Source: Gelidibacter maritimus
Lineage (GTDB): Bacteria > Bacteroidota > Bacteroidia > Flavobacteriales > Flavobacteriaceae
DNA length: 64,000 nt
Direction: 5' to 3'
NCBI RefSeq assembly: GCF_014062315.1
Contig: NZ_JACGLT010000006.1
Coordinates: 1-64,000, forward strand
How positions within the stretch are numbered: position 1 is the first letter of the stretch; the number at the start of each line of letters is the position of its first letter. The notes under the pieces are model-generated. The model was not told the origin of the DNA. It made no database searches and was given only the letters and a program-made list of their open reading frames with translations. Shown here piece after piece: positions 41,479-50,814 of the stretch. A program made the translations under genes and the position numbers.

Positions 41479-42784
41479 GCTCTGGTCTATACATCTCGCT
41501 ATAGGAATGGGATTGGTTGCCATACCAGCGAAAGCTCAAGAATTGTTGACGCTCGAAGAAGCCATTGAAATTACCTTGGATAATAACTATGAGATACGGT
41601 TGGCAAAAAACAATTTGATAACAGATTCTCTTGGTGTCAGTCCCGGATTTGCTGGAATGCTCCCGCGGGTGTTTGCCCAGGCCACTACTAATAACAGTAC
41701 ACAAAATATTTCGCAAACACGTTCAAATGGTGATGTCATTGAATTGGATAATGCCAAAAATAACAGTCTTAATTATGGCGTTGGACTGGACTGGACTATT
41801 TTTGATGGCTTTGGCATGTTTGCACGTTATGACCAACTGAAAGAACTTGAAAAATTAGGAAAAGCAGAATTGCAAAGTACTTTATTGAATCGGGTAAGTG
41901 ATGTGATGGTTACTTATTATGATTTGGTCCAGCACCAGCAGCAATTGACCGCTTTAGACAGTACTCTGGTAATCTCACGACAGCGCTTAGAACTTGCCGA
42001 TAACCGATTTAATATTGGAAAGGCTTCTAAGCTGGAAGTGTTAAATGCACAGGTGGATCTCAATACAGATAAAACACTGTATATTCGGCAAAGTGAAGCT
42101 TATGCGAATACAAAAATTAGGTTGAACGAATTGATGGGACGAGACCCAGAAACCAAATTTAAGGTGAGGGATGAGGTTCTAATAGCGAGTGACTTGCAAC
42201 TTTCTGAATTGGAAGATTTGGCAACGACCCAAAATCCGGAATTGCAGGCACAATTGATCAATAAACGAATTTCTGAATTGGAACTCAAACAGGTTAAGGG
42301 CAATCGCTATCCCAGAATTTCAGCCAATACAGGTTATAATTTCAGCGATTCAGAATCAAGTTTGGGTTTCACCACAAAAAATAATGCGCATGGCTGGAAC
42401 TACGGATTTTCTGCCAGTATCGATATTTTTAACGGCTCCAATCAAAATAGAAATGAAAAAATAGCGAAGCTTCAAATTGAAAATTCAACCATTGCCATTG
42501 CACGGCTGACACAGACTATAAAAACGCAATTACATACCGCATTCCAAACCTACCAGACCAATTTGAGCCTGATTGAACTTGAGACCAAGAATGAAAATAT
42601 TGCTAAAGAAAATCTTGATATCACTTTAGCGAAATATAAAATAGGAACTATCCCAACTATAGAATTCAGAACAGCACAACTCAATTATATCCAAGCCACC
42701 TTGCGTTTGAGCAACGCCATTTACCAGGCTAAACTGTCTGAAATCACCTTGAAGCAACTAGCGGGTAGTTTGTCTTTGAATTAA
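41465..42784 (+). CDS. TolC family outer membrane efflux protein
   Basis: 439 residues from the ATG at 41465, which gives a clean signal peptide (MKRFKLWSIHLAIGMGLVAI, then PAKAQ). An open frame starts six codons earlier but is not needed. There are two internal repeats of the TolC fold, with helical segments such as LLTLEEAIEITLDNNYEIRLA at the N-terminus and LDITLAKYKIGTIPTIEFRT near the end. It forms the outer-membrane channel of the adjacent RND pump, with which it overlaps. Confidence 0.93.
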   Translation: MKRFKLWSIHLAIGMGLVAIPAKAQELLTLEEAIEITLDNNYEIRLAKNNLITDSLGVSPGFAGMLPRVFAQATTNNSTQNISQTRSNGDVIELDNAKNNSLNYGVGLDWTIFDGFGMFARYDQLKELEKLGKAELQSTLLNRVSDVMVTYYDLVQHQQQLTALDSTLVISRQRLELADNRFNIGKASKLEVLNAQVDLNTDKTLYIRQSEAYANTKIRLNELMGRDPETKFKVRDEVLIASDLQLSELEDLATTQNPELQAQLINKRISELELKQVKGNRYPRISANTGYNFSDSESSLGFTTKNNAHGWNYGFSASIDIFNGSNQNRNEKIAKLQIENSTIAIARLTQTIKTQLHTAFQTYQTNLSLIELETKNENIAKENLDITLAKYKIGTIPTIEFRTAQLNYIQATLRLSNAIYQAKLSEITLKQLAGSLSLN

Positions 42785-42872
42785 ATAGTGAAAGCCTTGG
42801 TCTTTTTTAGCTTATTTTCTTCGGTTTTGATTATTTTTTATACTTTTAGGCCTCTATCCTTTGTTCAAAAAC

Positions 42873-43451
42873 ATGTTTACGTCCTATACCAATCATGAAC
42901 TGTTGAAACGAATAGCTGTTGATGATATAAAAGCTTTTGAAGAGCTCTATCAGAGACACGCTAGCAAGATGCTTGTGTATGCCTTGAATATATTGAAAAA
43001 GAGAGATGTTTGTGAAGACTTGGTGCAGAATATTTTTATCGATTTCTGGTCAAAAAGAAAGTCCAATTCTATTCAAAATGTAGAGGCTTATCTCTTCCGC
43101 GCCGTTAAATTTCAGGTGTTTAATTATTTCAGAGATCATAAGTTTTCAAATGAGGATTTAACTCGTCTAAATATTGTTGATGTCTCCATGAATGCTGCAA
43201 AAAAAATGGAATATGACGAATTAGAGTCTGCCATTAAAGATGTTGTTAATCAATTACCGCCGCGTTGTAAGGAAATATTTGAATTGAGTCGCTATGATCA
43301 CAAATCTAATAAGGAGATAGCTGAAACCTTGAATGTATCCATTCAGGCCGTAAAAAATCAAATCTCCAAAGCCTTAATCACAATTAGGACGAATCTTCAT
43401 AGAGAAGAACTATTCTTCTTTTTCATAGTATTCTTTAAGCACCACTTCTAA
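42873..43451 (+). CDS. ECF-type RNA polymerase sigma factor (FecI-like)
   Basis: 192 residues from the ATG at 42873 (a TTG four codons earlier is an alternative). Region 2 contains ELYQRHASKMLVYALNILK and EDLVQNIFIDFWSKR. Region 4 contains LPPRCKEIFELSRYDHKSNKEIAETLNVSIQAVKNQISKA. This is the Bacteroidota RpoE/FecI-type ECF sigma factor with a FecR anti-sigma partner directly downstream. The TonB transducer with an STN domain comes next, so the sigma should switch on its own SusCD operon on ligand binding. The C-terminus ends in a hydrophobic LFFFFIVFFKHHF tail, and a 17-base T run follows the stop. Confidence 0.9.
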   Translation: MFTSYTNHELLKRIAVDDIKAFEELYQRHASKMLVYALNILKKRDVCEDLVQNIFIDFWSKRKSNSIQNVEAYLFRAVKFQVFNYFRDHKFSNEDLTRLNIVDVSMNAAKKMEYDELESAIKDVVNQLPPRCKEIFELSRYDHKSNKEIAETLNVSIQAVKNQISKALITIRTNLHREELFFFFIVFFKHHF

Positions 43452-43456
43452 ACTTG

Positions 43457-43473
43457 TTTTTTTTTTTTTTTTT
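43457..43473. repeat. Homopolymeric T tract (17 bases)
   Basis: An uninterrupted run of 17 T just after the sigma-factor stop and 136 bp before the FecR start. Long homopolymers are prone to slippage. Here a length change would alter sigma/anti-sigma spacing or termination rather than a reading frame. Confidence 0.8.
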
Positions 43474-43608
43474 ATGGATTAAAGCGCTTGTAATCAGTTG
43501 CATAAGGGTGATTTTATATTTTTTTACGATAAAATCCAATATCTGACGTGTACCAATGTGTTCATTTGGGTACATATAATAAATCAATCGATTTTAATTT
43601 TTATTTCA

Positions 43609-44766
43609 ATGAATTTAAAACAAGCGAAAGAGCTTTTTGATAAATATATAAATAATCAATGTTCTCCTGAAGAATTAGAATTATTAGAAACTTTTCTTGA
43701 CTCCTATCAAGATGGGTATACCGTTCGATCTGACAACAATCTACAGGATGTTAAGAAGAGTCAAGACAAAATTTGGAAAGATATCCTCACCCAAATTGAG
43801 GACAAAACTTCAAACAGAAACACCTATCCGTTTAAATCGTATTTGGCATATGCTATTGCGGCATCTGTTCTTGTCTTTTTGGCTATTGGATTCTTTAACC
43901 AATTTGATAAAGTTGAAATTGAAACACAATCCAAAATTGTTTCCGAGGAGGCTATAAAGATTGGTACCGATAAAGCTATATTGACACTGGAAGATGGTAC
44001 TGTAATTGCTTTGGAGAAGGGTAAGAACTATGATGATGATAATGTACGTAGCGACGGTGAAAGTGTGATATATGAAGGTGATGAGCAAGAAAATGTTGAA
44101 AGCAAAATAACATACAATTATTTGACAATTCCTAGAGGTGGTCAGTTTTTCGTGAAACTATCTGATGGCACTCAAGTTTGGTTAAATTCAGAAACACAGT
44201 TAAAATACCCTGTAAGTTTTATTAAAGGACAGCCTCGCAATGTTGAGTTAGTTTATGGCGAGGCTTACTTTGATGTATCACCAAGTAAACTTCATAATGG
44301 TTCAACATTTAGTGTCGCTTCCAAAGGACAGCATGTTGAAGTACTCGGGACTGAATTTAATGTTAAAGCTTATCGAGATGAAGACTTGACTTATACGACA
44401 TTGGTAGAAGGCATGGTTATGGTAGCTGCTGAAAATCAAGAGGGATTGAAGCTTAAACCAGGACAGCAAGCTGTGTTAAATGAAATGGATAGCACTTTGG
44501 TGGTTTCATCAGTTGATGTTTACGGTGAAACTTCATGGATAAATGGAATGTTCAGTTTCAAGAATTTAGCCTTAAAAGATATCATGACAGTGTTATCAAG
44601 ATGGTATGATGTTGAAGTTACATTTAAGGATAGAGAGACAAAAAATATAAAATTTAACGGTGTCTTGAGTAAACATCAGGATCTTGAAAAGATTCTTACA
44701 ACCATTCAAAATACTGGATTTATAAATCAATTCAAAATAGAAAATATGAAAGTAACTATCGAGTAA
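43609..44766 (+). CDS. FecR family anti-sigma factor
   Basis: 385 residues from the ATG at 43609. A longer open frame from 43498 begins with TTG and adds a tail unlike the family. The N-terminal cytoplasmic part (about 1-75, with LLETFLDSYQDGY) binds the sigma factor. A single transmembrane helix lies near residues 77-97 (YLAYAIAASVLVFLAIGFF). The periplasmic FecR domain has LTIPRGGQFFVKLSDGTQVWLN, VELVYGEAYFDVS and VLGTEFNVKAYRDE, and the DUF4974-type C-terminal domain contains LKDIMTVLSRWYDVEVTF. It transmits the signal from the STN-carrying SusC to the sigma factor. Confidence 0.94.
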   Translation: MNLKQAKELFDKYINNQCSPEELELLETFLDSYQDGYTVRSDNNLQDVKKSQDKIWKDILTQIEDKTSNRNTYPFKSYLAYAIAASVLVFLAIGFFNQFDKVEIETQSKIVSEEAIKIGTDKAILTLEDGTVIALEKGKNYDDDNVRSDGESVIYEGDEQENVESKITYNYLTIPRGGQFFVKLSDGTQVWLNSETQLKYPVSFIKGQPRNVELVYGEAYFDVSPSKLHNGSTFSVASKGQHVEVLGTEFNVKAYRDEDLTYTTLVEGMVMVAAENQEGLKLKPGQQAVLNEMDSTLVVSSVDVYGETSWINGMFSFKNLALKDIMTVLSRWYDVEVTFKDRETKNIKFNGVLSKHQDLEKILTTIQNTGFINQFKIENMKVTIE

Positions 44767-44864
44767 AAAAATAAAGGGACAAGTCACGACCTCTCACAGT
44801 AATGCACTTAATCCCTTTTGAGTATTTAATTAATTAAAAATTTAACTAACTAAAACACAAATTT

Positions 44865-47800
44865 ATGGAAATTAAGTTTACCAACACGCTTTTCTATCCT
44901 CGGAAAGCTATTCTAAAATGTATCATGAAAACATTTATCCTTTTATTTTGTACTTCAGTATTTAGTTTGACATCAACGACAATTTTATCACAGGATGCTA
45001 AAATTAGTATTGACCAGAATAAAGTATTGTCCATTGACCAAGTTTTTGACCTGATAAGGACGCAAACCCAATATACATTTATATATCAGGAGGATATGTT
45101 TAAGAATGCGCCTAAGGTTACTTTGGAAAAAGGAGTAATTACAGCAAATAAACTTCTTGAACTTAGTTTAGGAAACAACAATTATGAAGTTATCCTAACT
45201 GGAACCAATGAGATTATTATCAAAAAGAAAAAACAACAGTCTGTTGTAACTGGTCAGGTCAAGGATGAAAACGGTATGCCCTTGGGTGGTGTTACAGTGT
45301 TGGTTAAGGGATCCGCTAATGGTGTCGCCACTGACATAGATGGGAGGTACTCAATAAAGGCCTCAAAAGGAGAGGTTTTAAAGTTTAGCTACGTTGGCAT
45401 GATGCCAGTTGAAATTCCAGTTGGAGATGATTTAATAATAAATATAGTTCTTACGGTAGATTCTGAGTCTTTGGAAGAGGTTGTTTTAGTAGGTTACGGT
45501 TCTCAAAAGCGAAGTGATATTACGGGTTCAGTTACTAAAGTTAATGTTGCTGAAATGAATAAAACTAATCCAATAAGTGTTGATAACGCATTGGTCGGGA
45601 GGGCTTCTGGAGTTCATGTAGTAACTGCGTCAGGAGCACCTGGGTCAAATGCCTCTATAAGAATTCGTGGTATAACTTCAGTTTTTGGTAACAACGAACC
45701 TTTGTATGTTATTGACGGTTTACCAATGGAAATTGGTCAAGGGCAGGGCAACGATTTTTATGCTCAAAATTTCTCAAGTACTTTGTCGCCACTTTCATCG
45801 ATCAACCCGATGGATATTGAGAGTATTGATATTTTAAAAGACGCATCCGCAACCGCTATATATGGATCAAGAGGTGCTAATGGAGTAGTTATCATAACTA
45901 CTAAAAAGGGAAGTTATTCTTCGGTCCCAAATATTAGTTTAAGTTCTACCACATCCATATCAAGCTTTACCAATGATTATTCCATGCTTGATGCGAACCA
46001 ATATCATAGCGTTGTTGAAGAGGCATATGGAAATGCAGGAGCGACAATTCCTAATGATGATGAGCTTTATCCATTTGGTAGAGAAGTGAATACCAACTGG
46101 CAAGAGCAAACAGATCAAACAGCAATTAATACTAACTATTATTTAAACGCTAATGGAGGGTCACTTAATGGATCTTCACTTTATTCCCTTTCGGCAGGCG
46201 TTACAGACCAGAAGGGTGTTATATACGGCACCAATTACAAAAGGAACAATTTAAGAGCAAAACTTGAAACGAGTTTATCTGATAAGTTAAGAGTAGGCGT
46301 CAATTTTAACTATAGTGACTCCAATAATAAAGGAAGTAATACCACATTTTATTACCAAATCATAAAATATAGACCGGACATTCCAATTTTTGAAGAAGAT
46401 GGCAGTTATGCAAATGATCCCGCCAACTTTCAGTCTAACCCTTACGCTAAAGTGAGGTATCCATCTTATGTAGATAGTAAAAATTTGATCCTTTCCTTGT
46501 TTGCTGAATATGAACTTACTAAAGGATTACAGTTCAAGTCCACTTATTCTTACACAAAGGGAGATAATGAAAGCTTTAGATATACGCCAAGTTATGATCC
46601 ATTTGAGTTAAGAAATAACAGAAAAGGGACTTTAAATCAATCAAACTCTGGTTACTCTTCAAGAATCTGGGATAATACTTTGACTTTTAGTAAATCTTTT
46701 AACAGACATGATATCAATACTGTGGCAGGAGTTTCTTTCACAGAAAATAGTAGTGAATATACGAGTATAAGAGCCACCGATTTTCCTGATGATGATGTGA
46801 TGGTGACGCCTGGAGCAGCATCTAGTTTGAACTTAACTAGTGGTGGGACTATTAGCGGACTGGCTTCCTACTTTTTAAGAGCTAATTATAACTTTGATAA
46901 TAAATATTACCTAACATTCACAGGAAGAGCAGATAATTCAACAAAGTTTGGACCTAAAAACCAGTGGGGCTATTTCCCATCGGGAGCTATAGCATGGCGA
47001 ATTTCTAAGGAGAAATTTTTCAATGTCGATTTTATAGATGATTTAAAATTAAGAACGTCTTATGGGAAAACGGGATCTGCCAATTTTTCAGATTTTCAGT
47101 ATGCAACATTCTTTGAAGCGGGAAGTTATTACAATAACAACAATGGGGTTATATCCAATACCATTCCTAATCCAGACATTAAATGGGAAACCACTGACCA
47201 ATTGGATATCGCTTTGGATTTCTCAATGTGGGATAGAAGAATCAATGGTAGCGTTGGTTACTTTAATAAAAATACTTCCGATCAGATTTTACTGCGAGAT
47301 GTCATTCTCGAAACAGGAGGAACAAGCCAATATTCGAATATTGGAGATTTCTTGAATAAAGGTTTTGAATTTCAGATTGGCGTGGATGTTATTGCTACAG
47401 AGAGATTTCAATGGACTTCTGAGTTTAATATGACCACCATTAAGAGTAAAGTGTTAAAATTGAATGGAGGTTATTACAGGAATTTGATTGAAGGAGAATC
47501 TATTAGTTATTTCGAAGGGTATAGAGTAGCTAAAATTTTTCAGAACCAAGAAGAAATAGACGCACTAAATGCCGCATCTCCTAATGGTGTTTATCAATCA
47601 AATAATACAGCTCCTGGAGATTTTATGTATGTTGATGTTAATAATGACGGTTATATAGGTGGAGATGATAGAGATATTATTGGAAACGCAGAACCAGACT
47701 TCTTTGGTGGATTCAATAACATCTTCAGATTTGGGAATTTTGAAGTCTCAGCCTTATTTAATTATAGTGTTGGTAATTATTTGTACAACAGCAATAAGAA

Positions 47801-48197
47801 GGATCTGTTGATCTTTAGTAATTACAATAACAATTATTCTAAGGAAATTCTTGGGGCATGGACATCACAAAATCCGAATGTGGATATACCTCGATTAGTT
47901 TCTGGCGATCCAAACAACAATAGAAGAGATTCTGATTTTTTCATTGAAGATGCCTCCTTTATTAAATTGAAAAACTTAAATATCACTTATAAATTTAATC
48001 CAGATATATTAAAAAAGTTATTTATACAACGTGCTAGTGTCTCTTTATCGGCAAGCAATGTATTTGTAATTACAAAATACAGCGGCTTAGACCCAGAGGT
48101 AAACTATAACGCTGCCAGTAATTTCAGCCAAGGGTATGACAGCGCAAGCTATCCATCCGTTAGAACTTTTACATTAGGATTAAACTTAAACTTATAA
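44865..48197 (+). CDS. SusC/RagA TonB-linked transporter with STN signalling domain
   Basis: 1110 residues. Signal peptide first, then an STN (secretin/TonB short N-terminal) domain (about residues 50-110, with VFDLIRTQTQYTFIYQEDMF). Next come a carboxypeptidase-regulatory-like domain (VTGQVKDENGMPLGGVTVLVKG, about 125-205), a DEVVLVGYGSQKRSD-like TonB box and a plug with RIRGITSVFGNNEPLYVIDG and AIYGSRGANGVVIITTKKG. The barrel ends in LGLNLNL. The STN domain identifies it as the transducer for the FecR/ECF sigma pair just upstream, so it is both transporter and ligand sensor. Confidence 0.96.
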   Translation: MEIKFTNTLFYPRKAILKCIMKTFILLFCTSVFSLTSTTILSQDAKISIDQNKVLSIDQVFDLIRTQTQYTFIYQEDMFKNAPKVTLEKGVITANKLLELSLGNNNYEVILTGTNEIIIKKKKQQSVVTGQVKDENGMPLGGVTVLVKGSANGVATDIDGRYSIKASKGEVLKFSYVGMMPVEIPVGDDLIINIVLTVDSESLEEVVLVGYGSQKRSDITGSVTKVNVAEMNKTNPISVDNALVGRASGVHVVTASGAPGSNASIRIRGITSVFGNNEPLYVIDGLPMEIGQGQGNDFYAQNFSSTLSPLSSINPMDIESIDILKDASATAIYGSRGANGVVIITTKKGSYSSVPNISLSSTTSISSFTNDYSMLDANQYHSVVEEAYGNAGATIPNDDELYPFGREVNTNWQEQTDQTAINTNYYLNANGGSLNGSSLYSLSAGVTDQKGVIYGTNYKRNNLRAKLETSLSDKLRVGVNFNYSDSNNKGSNTTFYYQIIKYRPDIPIFEEDGSYANDPANFQSNPYAKVRYPSYVDSKNLILSLFAEYELTKGLQFKSTYSYTKGDNESFRYTPSYDPFELRNNRKGTLNQSNSGYSSRIWDNTLTFSKSFNRHDINTVAGVSFTENSSEYTSIRATDFPDDDVMVTPGAASSLNLTSGGTISGLASYFLRANYNFDNKYYLTFTGRADNSTKFGPKNQWGYFPSGAIAWRISKEKFFNVDFIDDLKLRTSYGKTGSANFSDFQYATFFEAGSYYNNNNGVISNTIPNPDIKWETTDQLDIALDFSMWDRRINGSVGYFNKNTSDQILLRDVILETGGTSQYSNIGDFLNKGFEFQIGVDVIATERFQWTSEFNMTTIKSKVLKLNGGYYRNLIEGESISYFEGYRVAKIFQNQEEIDALNAASPNGVYQSNNTAPGDFMYVDVNNDGYIGGDDRDIIGNAEPDFFGGFNNIFRFGNFEVSALFNYSVGNYLYNSNKKDLLIFSNYNNNYSKEILGAWTSQNPNVDIPRLVSGDPNNNRRDSDFFIEDASFIKLKNLNITYKFNPDILKKLFIQRASVSLSASNVFVITKYSGLDPEVNYNAASNFSQGYDSASYPSVRTFTLGLNLNL

Positions 48198-48201
48198 TAT
48201 T

Positions 48202-49578
48202 ATGAAACTATTTAAAATATATACATACGCTATTCTCGTCTTAGCGCTTTTAGTTAACACCTCCTGTAACTTAACAGATGTTACAGATGTAGAGCCAGTA
48301 TACCAGGTTTCTGAAGACAAGGTGATTACAAATTTAGATCAAGCTCAAACCGTTTTATATGGTACATATGGAATTCTAAAGAGTCTAGAGTTTACAGGAT
48401 ACGCTCCTGGATTGACTTCCTTGATGGGTGTTACCATGAAACCTGGGTCGTTTGCTGGAAGTTCTGAACATGCGTTTTTTAATAACGATGTGTCTCCTGA
48501 TAATTTTTATGCAGAAATTATTTATGCTAAAATGTATTTTTTGATCAATAATGCTAATCATGTAATCACTAAAACGGAGTTACTAGAGGCTGATGAAACA
48601 AGAAAAAAAGAAATCATTGGAGAAGCAAGAGCTTTGAGGGCCTTGTCTCATTTTTATTTGTTGCGTCTTTGGGGACAATTTTATGATATCAATTCTGAAT
48701 ATGGTATCGTCTTGAAAGAACAGCCAATTAAAGATGCTACAGTTCAGCCACGAGCTACAGTGTCAGAAGTATATGACTTGATTTTGGCCGATTTGGAATA
48801 TGCCATTCAAAATGCGCCTGACTTTTCAGATACATTTTACACCTCAAAAATATTTGCGAAAGGATTAAAGAGTAAGGTGTTATTGTATAAAAAAGAATAT
48901 GTACAAGCCGCACAAGCAGCTTTAGAAGTAATAGATTTAGAGCAAAGAACACTTGAAGATACTTTTGCCGATATTTTTATAAAAAAAATCATTGACACTA
49001 AAGAGGTACTCTTTCAAACACCTTTTGATAATCAAAATGACCGTAATAATAAGGCATTTATATTTCGAGCTTATTATTTGCCTTCAGATTATTATGTTGA
49101 CTTTATGGATGGTGATGCGAGAAAGGACGCTGCAATCGCTTACACCACTTCAGGAGCTGCACGGAACGCAAAGTTTAATAACTCTACCTATAATGGGGTT
49201 CCTTTAACCGCTGATACAGAGTATTTCCTTCGTTTAGACGAAGTCTATTTAATTTATGCCGAAGCAGTTTTAAGAGGTAATGATGATGTAGATGCCGCAT
49301 TAGATGCTCTTAATGAGATTAGGGAACGTAGTGAAAACCCGCTGGTTACGACTACCGATAAATCTGAACTCATAGAGATTATTCGTAACGAAAAGATTTA
49401 TGAATTGGGTGCTGAAAGTGGTGAAGATTGGTTTGATTTGGTGCGGTTCCATAAAGAAGGAGATCTTGATATCAGTAATTTTAAAACCATTTCATCAGAT
49501 TCAAAACTTATTTTACCAATACCTATGCAATCTGTCGACTTGTCCAATGGCCAAATTGTTCAAAACCCTGACTACTAA
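48202..49578 (+). CDS. SusD/RagB family lipoprotein
   Basis: 458 residues. The lipoprotein signal is LVLALLVNTSCNLTDV. SusD features are TNLDQAQTVLYGTYGILKSL, EIIGEARALRALSHFYLLRLWGQFYD, RLDEVYLIYAEAVLRGNDD and IRNEKIYELGAESGEDWFDLVRFHKEG. It is shorter than typical SusD (500-plus) but complete. Its stop overlaps the start of the next gene (TAATG), so translation is coupled to the thioredoxin-like lipoprotein. Confidence 0.94.
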   Translation: MKLFKIYTYAILVLALLVNTSCNLTDVTDVEPVYQVSEDKVITNLDQAQTVLYGTYGILKSLEFTGYAPGLTSLMGVTMKPGSFAGSSEHAFFNNDVSPDNFYAEIIYAKMYFLINNANHVITKTELLEADETRKKEIIGEARALRALSHFYLLRLWGQFYDINSEYGIVLKEQPIKDATVQPRATVSEVYDLILADLEYAIQNAPDFSDTFYTSKIFAKGLKSKVLLYKKEYVQAAQAALEVIDLEQRTLEDTFADIFIKKIIDTKEVLFQTPFDNQNDRNNKAFIFRAYYLPSDYYVDFMDGDARKDAAIAYTTSGAARNAKFNNSTYNGVPLTADTEYFLRLDEVYLIYAEAVLRGNDDVDAALDALNEIRERSENPLVTTTDKSELIEIIRNEKIYELGAESGEDWFDLVRFHKEGDLDISNFKTISSDSKLILPIPMQSVDLSNGQIVQNPDY

Positions 49579-50792
49579 TGAAAAATGTAATCGTATTAGT
49601 AATTTTAAGTTTAGCGTTATTCTCATGTAAGGATAAGCCGTCTGAAGTAAATGAAAAAATAGAGAGTTTCGGAGAAATTGATTTTCGGGAATCAAATTTT
49701 GAAAGTCTTTTAGACATGGCTGCTAAAGAAAATAAATTAATTTTCATTGATTGTTACACTTCTTGGTGTGCCCCTTGTAAGTGGATGGATAAAAATATTT
49801 TTGTGAAACAAGATGTTTATGAGTTTTATAATAAATCTTTCATCAATGCTAAAATAGATATGGAAAAGGGTGAAGGTCCTAAACTGGGCAAGAGATTCGG
49901 TGTCCAATCTTATCCAACGTATCTTTTTATCAATAGTAAAGGAGAATTGGTTCATAAAGCCACCTCTAAAATGAGTGCGGAAGAATTTATTAACGAAGGT
50001 AAGAATGCCATAGATCCTTCAAAAGCATTAGGCTCACTTTCTGAAAAATATGAAGAGGGTGTTATGACTAATGAAGAAATGTTGGATTATTTGATGGCGT
50101 TAAACCAAATCAGAGACTCAAAAACAAATCAAGTTTATGACAAATTACTTACCAACGTTGATGATAGTTGGCTGAAGTCGGTTTTGGGTTGGCGACTTAT
50201 TGAGGCCTTTGTTTATGATGATACTCATAAGCTTTTCAAGTTTTTAGATGACAATAAACAGCATTATATAGATTTGATTGGAATTAATGTGGTTAATAAA
50301 GTATACAAACGAGCACTGACCAGAAATATATACCGTACCTCTAAAAATACAGATGAAAAGCTGTTTTTTGAGCAATTGGATTCCTTAAAGAAATTGTCTG
50401 AGACACCTCGTGATGTTGCAATTATACATTCTTCCTATTACGCAAATACTGATAATGCTGAAGAATTTATCAATACCACGAATTATTATTTAGATAATTA
50501 TTTGCAGGATGACCCAGAAACTATTGCGTTTATTGCACGCTCTGCCGCTCGTGAAGATCAAAAAAACATGGCCATTTTAAAACAAGCTGCTTATATTATT
50601 GATAAGGCTTATAAAATAGATCCTGATAATTATGGCACCGTAGGGACCTATGCACAAATATTGAGCGCCATTGGTGAGAAAGAAAAAGCAATTGAGTTGG
50701 GAGAAATCGCTGTTAAAATGGCAGATACTATTAGTAGTAAGGTTAAGAACCGTGCTATGGAAAATTTAGAAGCCATAAAAAAAGCGAATTAA
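49578..50792 (+). CDS. Thioredoxin-fold lipoprotein
   Basis: 404 residues. The lipoprotein signal is MKNVIVLVILSLALFSCKDK. A thioredoxin-like domain (about residues 40-155) has the active-site SWCAPCK (C64 and C67) and the cis-proline region QSYPTYLF. The remainder (about 160-404) is helical and TPR-like, of unknown role. It is translationally coupled to SusD. In the periplasm it could reduce disulfides or help fold surface proteins, or act on a cysteine-containing substrate. Confidence 0.87.
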   Translation: MKNVIVLVILSLALFSCKDKPSEVNEKIESFGEIDFRESNFESLLDMAAKENKLIFIDCYTSWCAPCKWMDKNIFVKQDVYEFYNKSFINAKIDMEKGEGPKLGKRFGVQSYPTYLFINSKGELVHKATSKMSAEEFINEGKNAIDPSKALGSLSEKYEEGVMTNEEMLDYLMALNQIRDSKTNQVYDKLLTNVDDSWLKSVLGWRLIEAFVYDDTHKLFKFLDDNKQHYIDLIGINVVNKVYKRALTRNIYRTSKNTDEKLFFEQLDSLKKLSETPRDVAIIHSSYYANTDNAEEFINTTNYYLDNYLQDDPETIAFIARSAAREDQKNMAILKQAAYIIDKAYKIDPDNYGTVGTYAQILSAIGEKEKAIELGEIAVKMADTISSKVKNRAMENLEAIKKAN

Positions 50793-50814
50793 ATAATCAA
50801 AAATCAAGAATTAA

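Noticed and set aside
44773-44818. AAAGGGA/TCCCTTT inverted repeat between FecR and SusC as a terminator or attenuator
   Set aside because: Only seven base pairs around a 32-base loop, and no compelling T run. Too weak to call.
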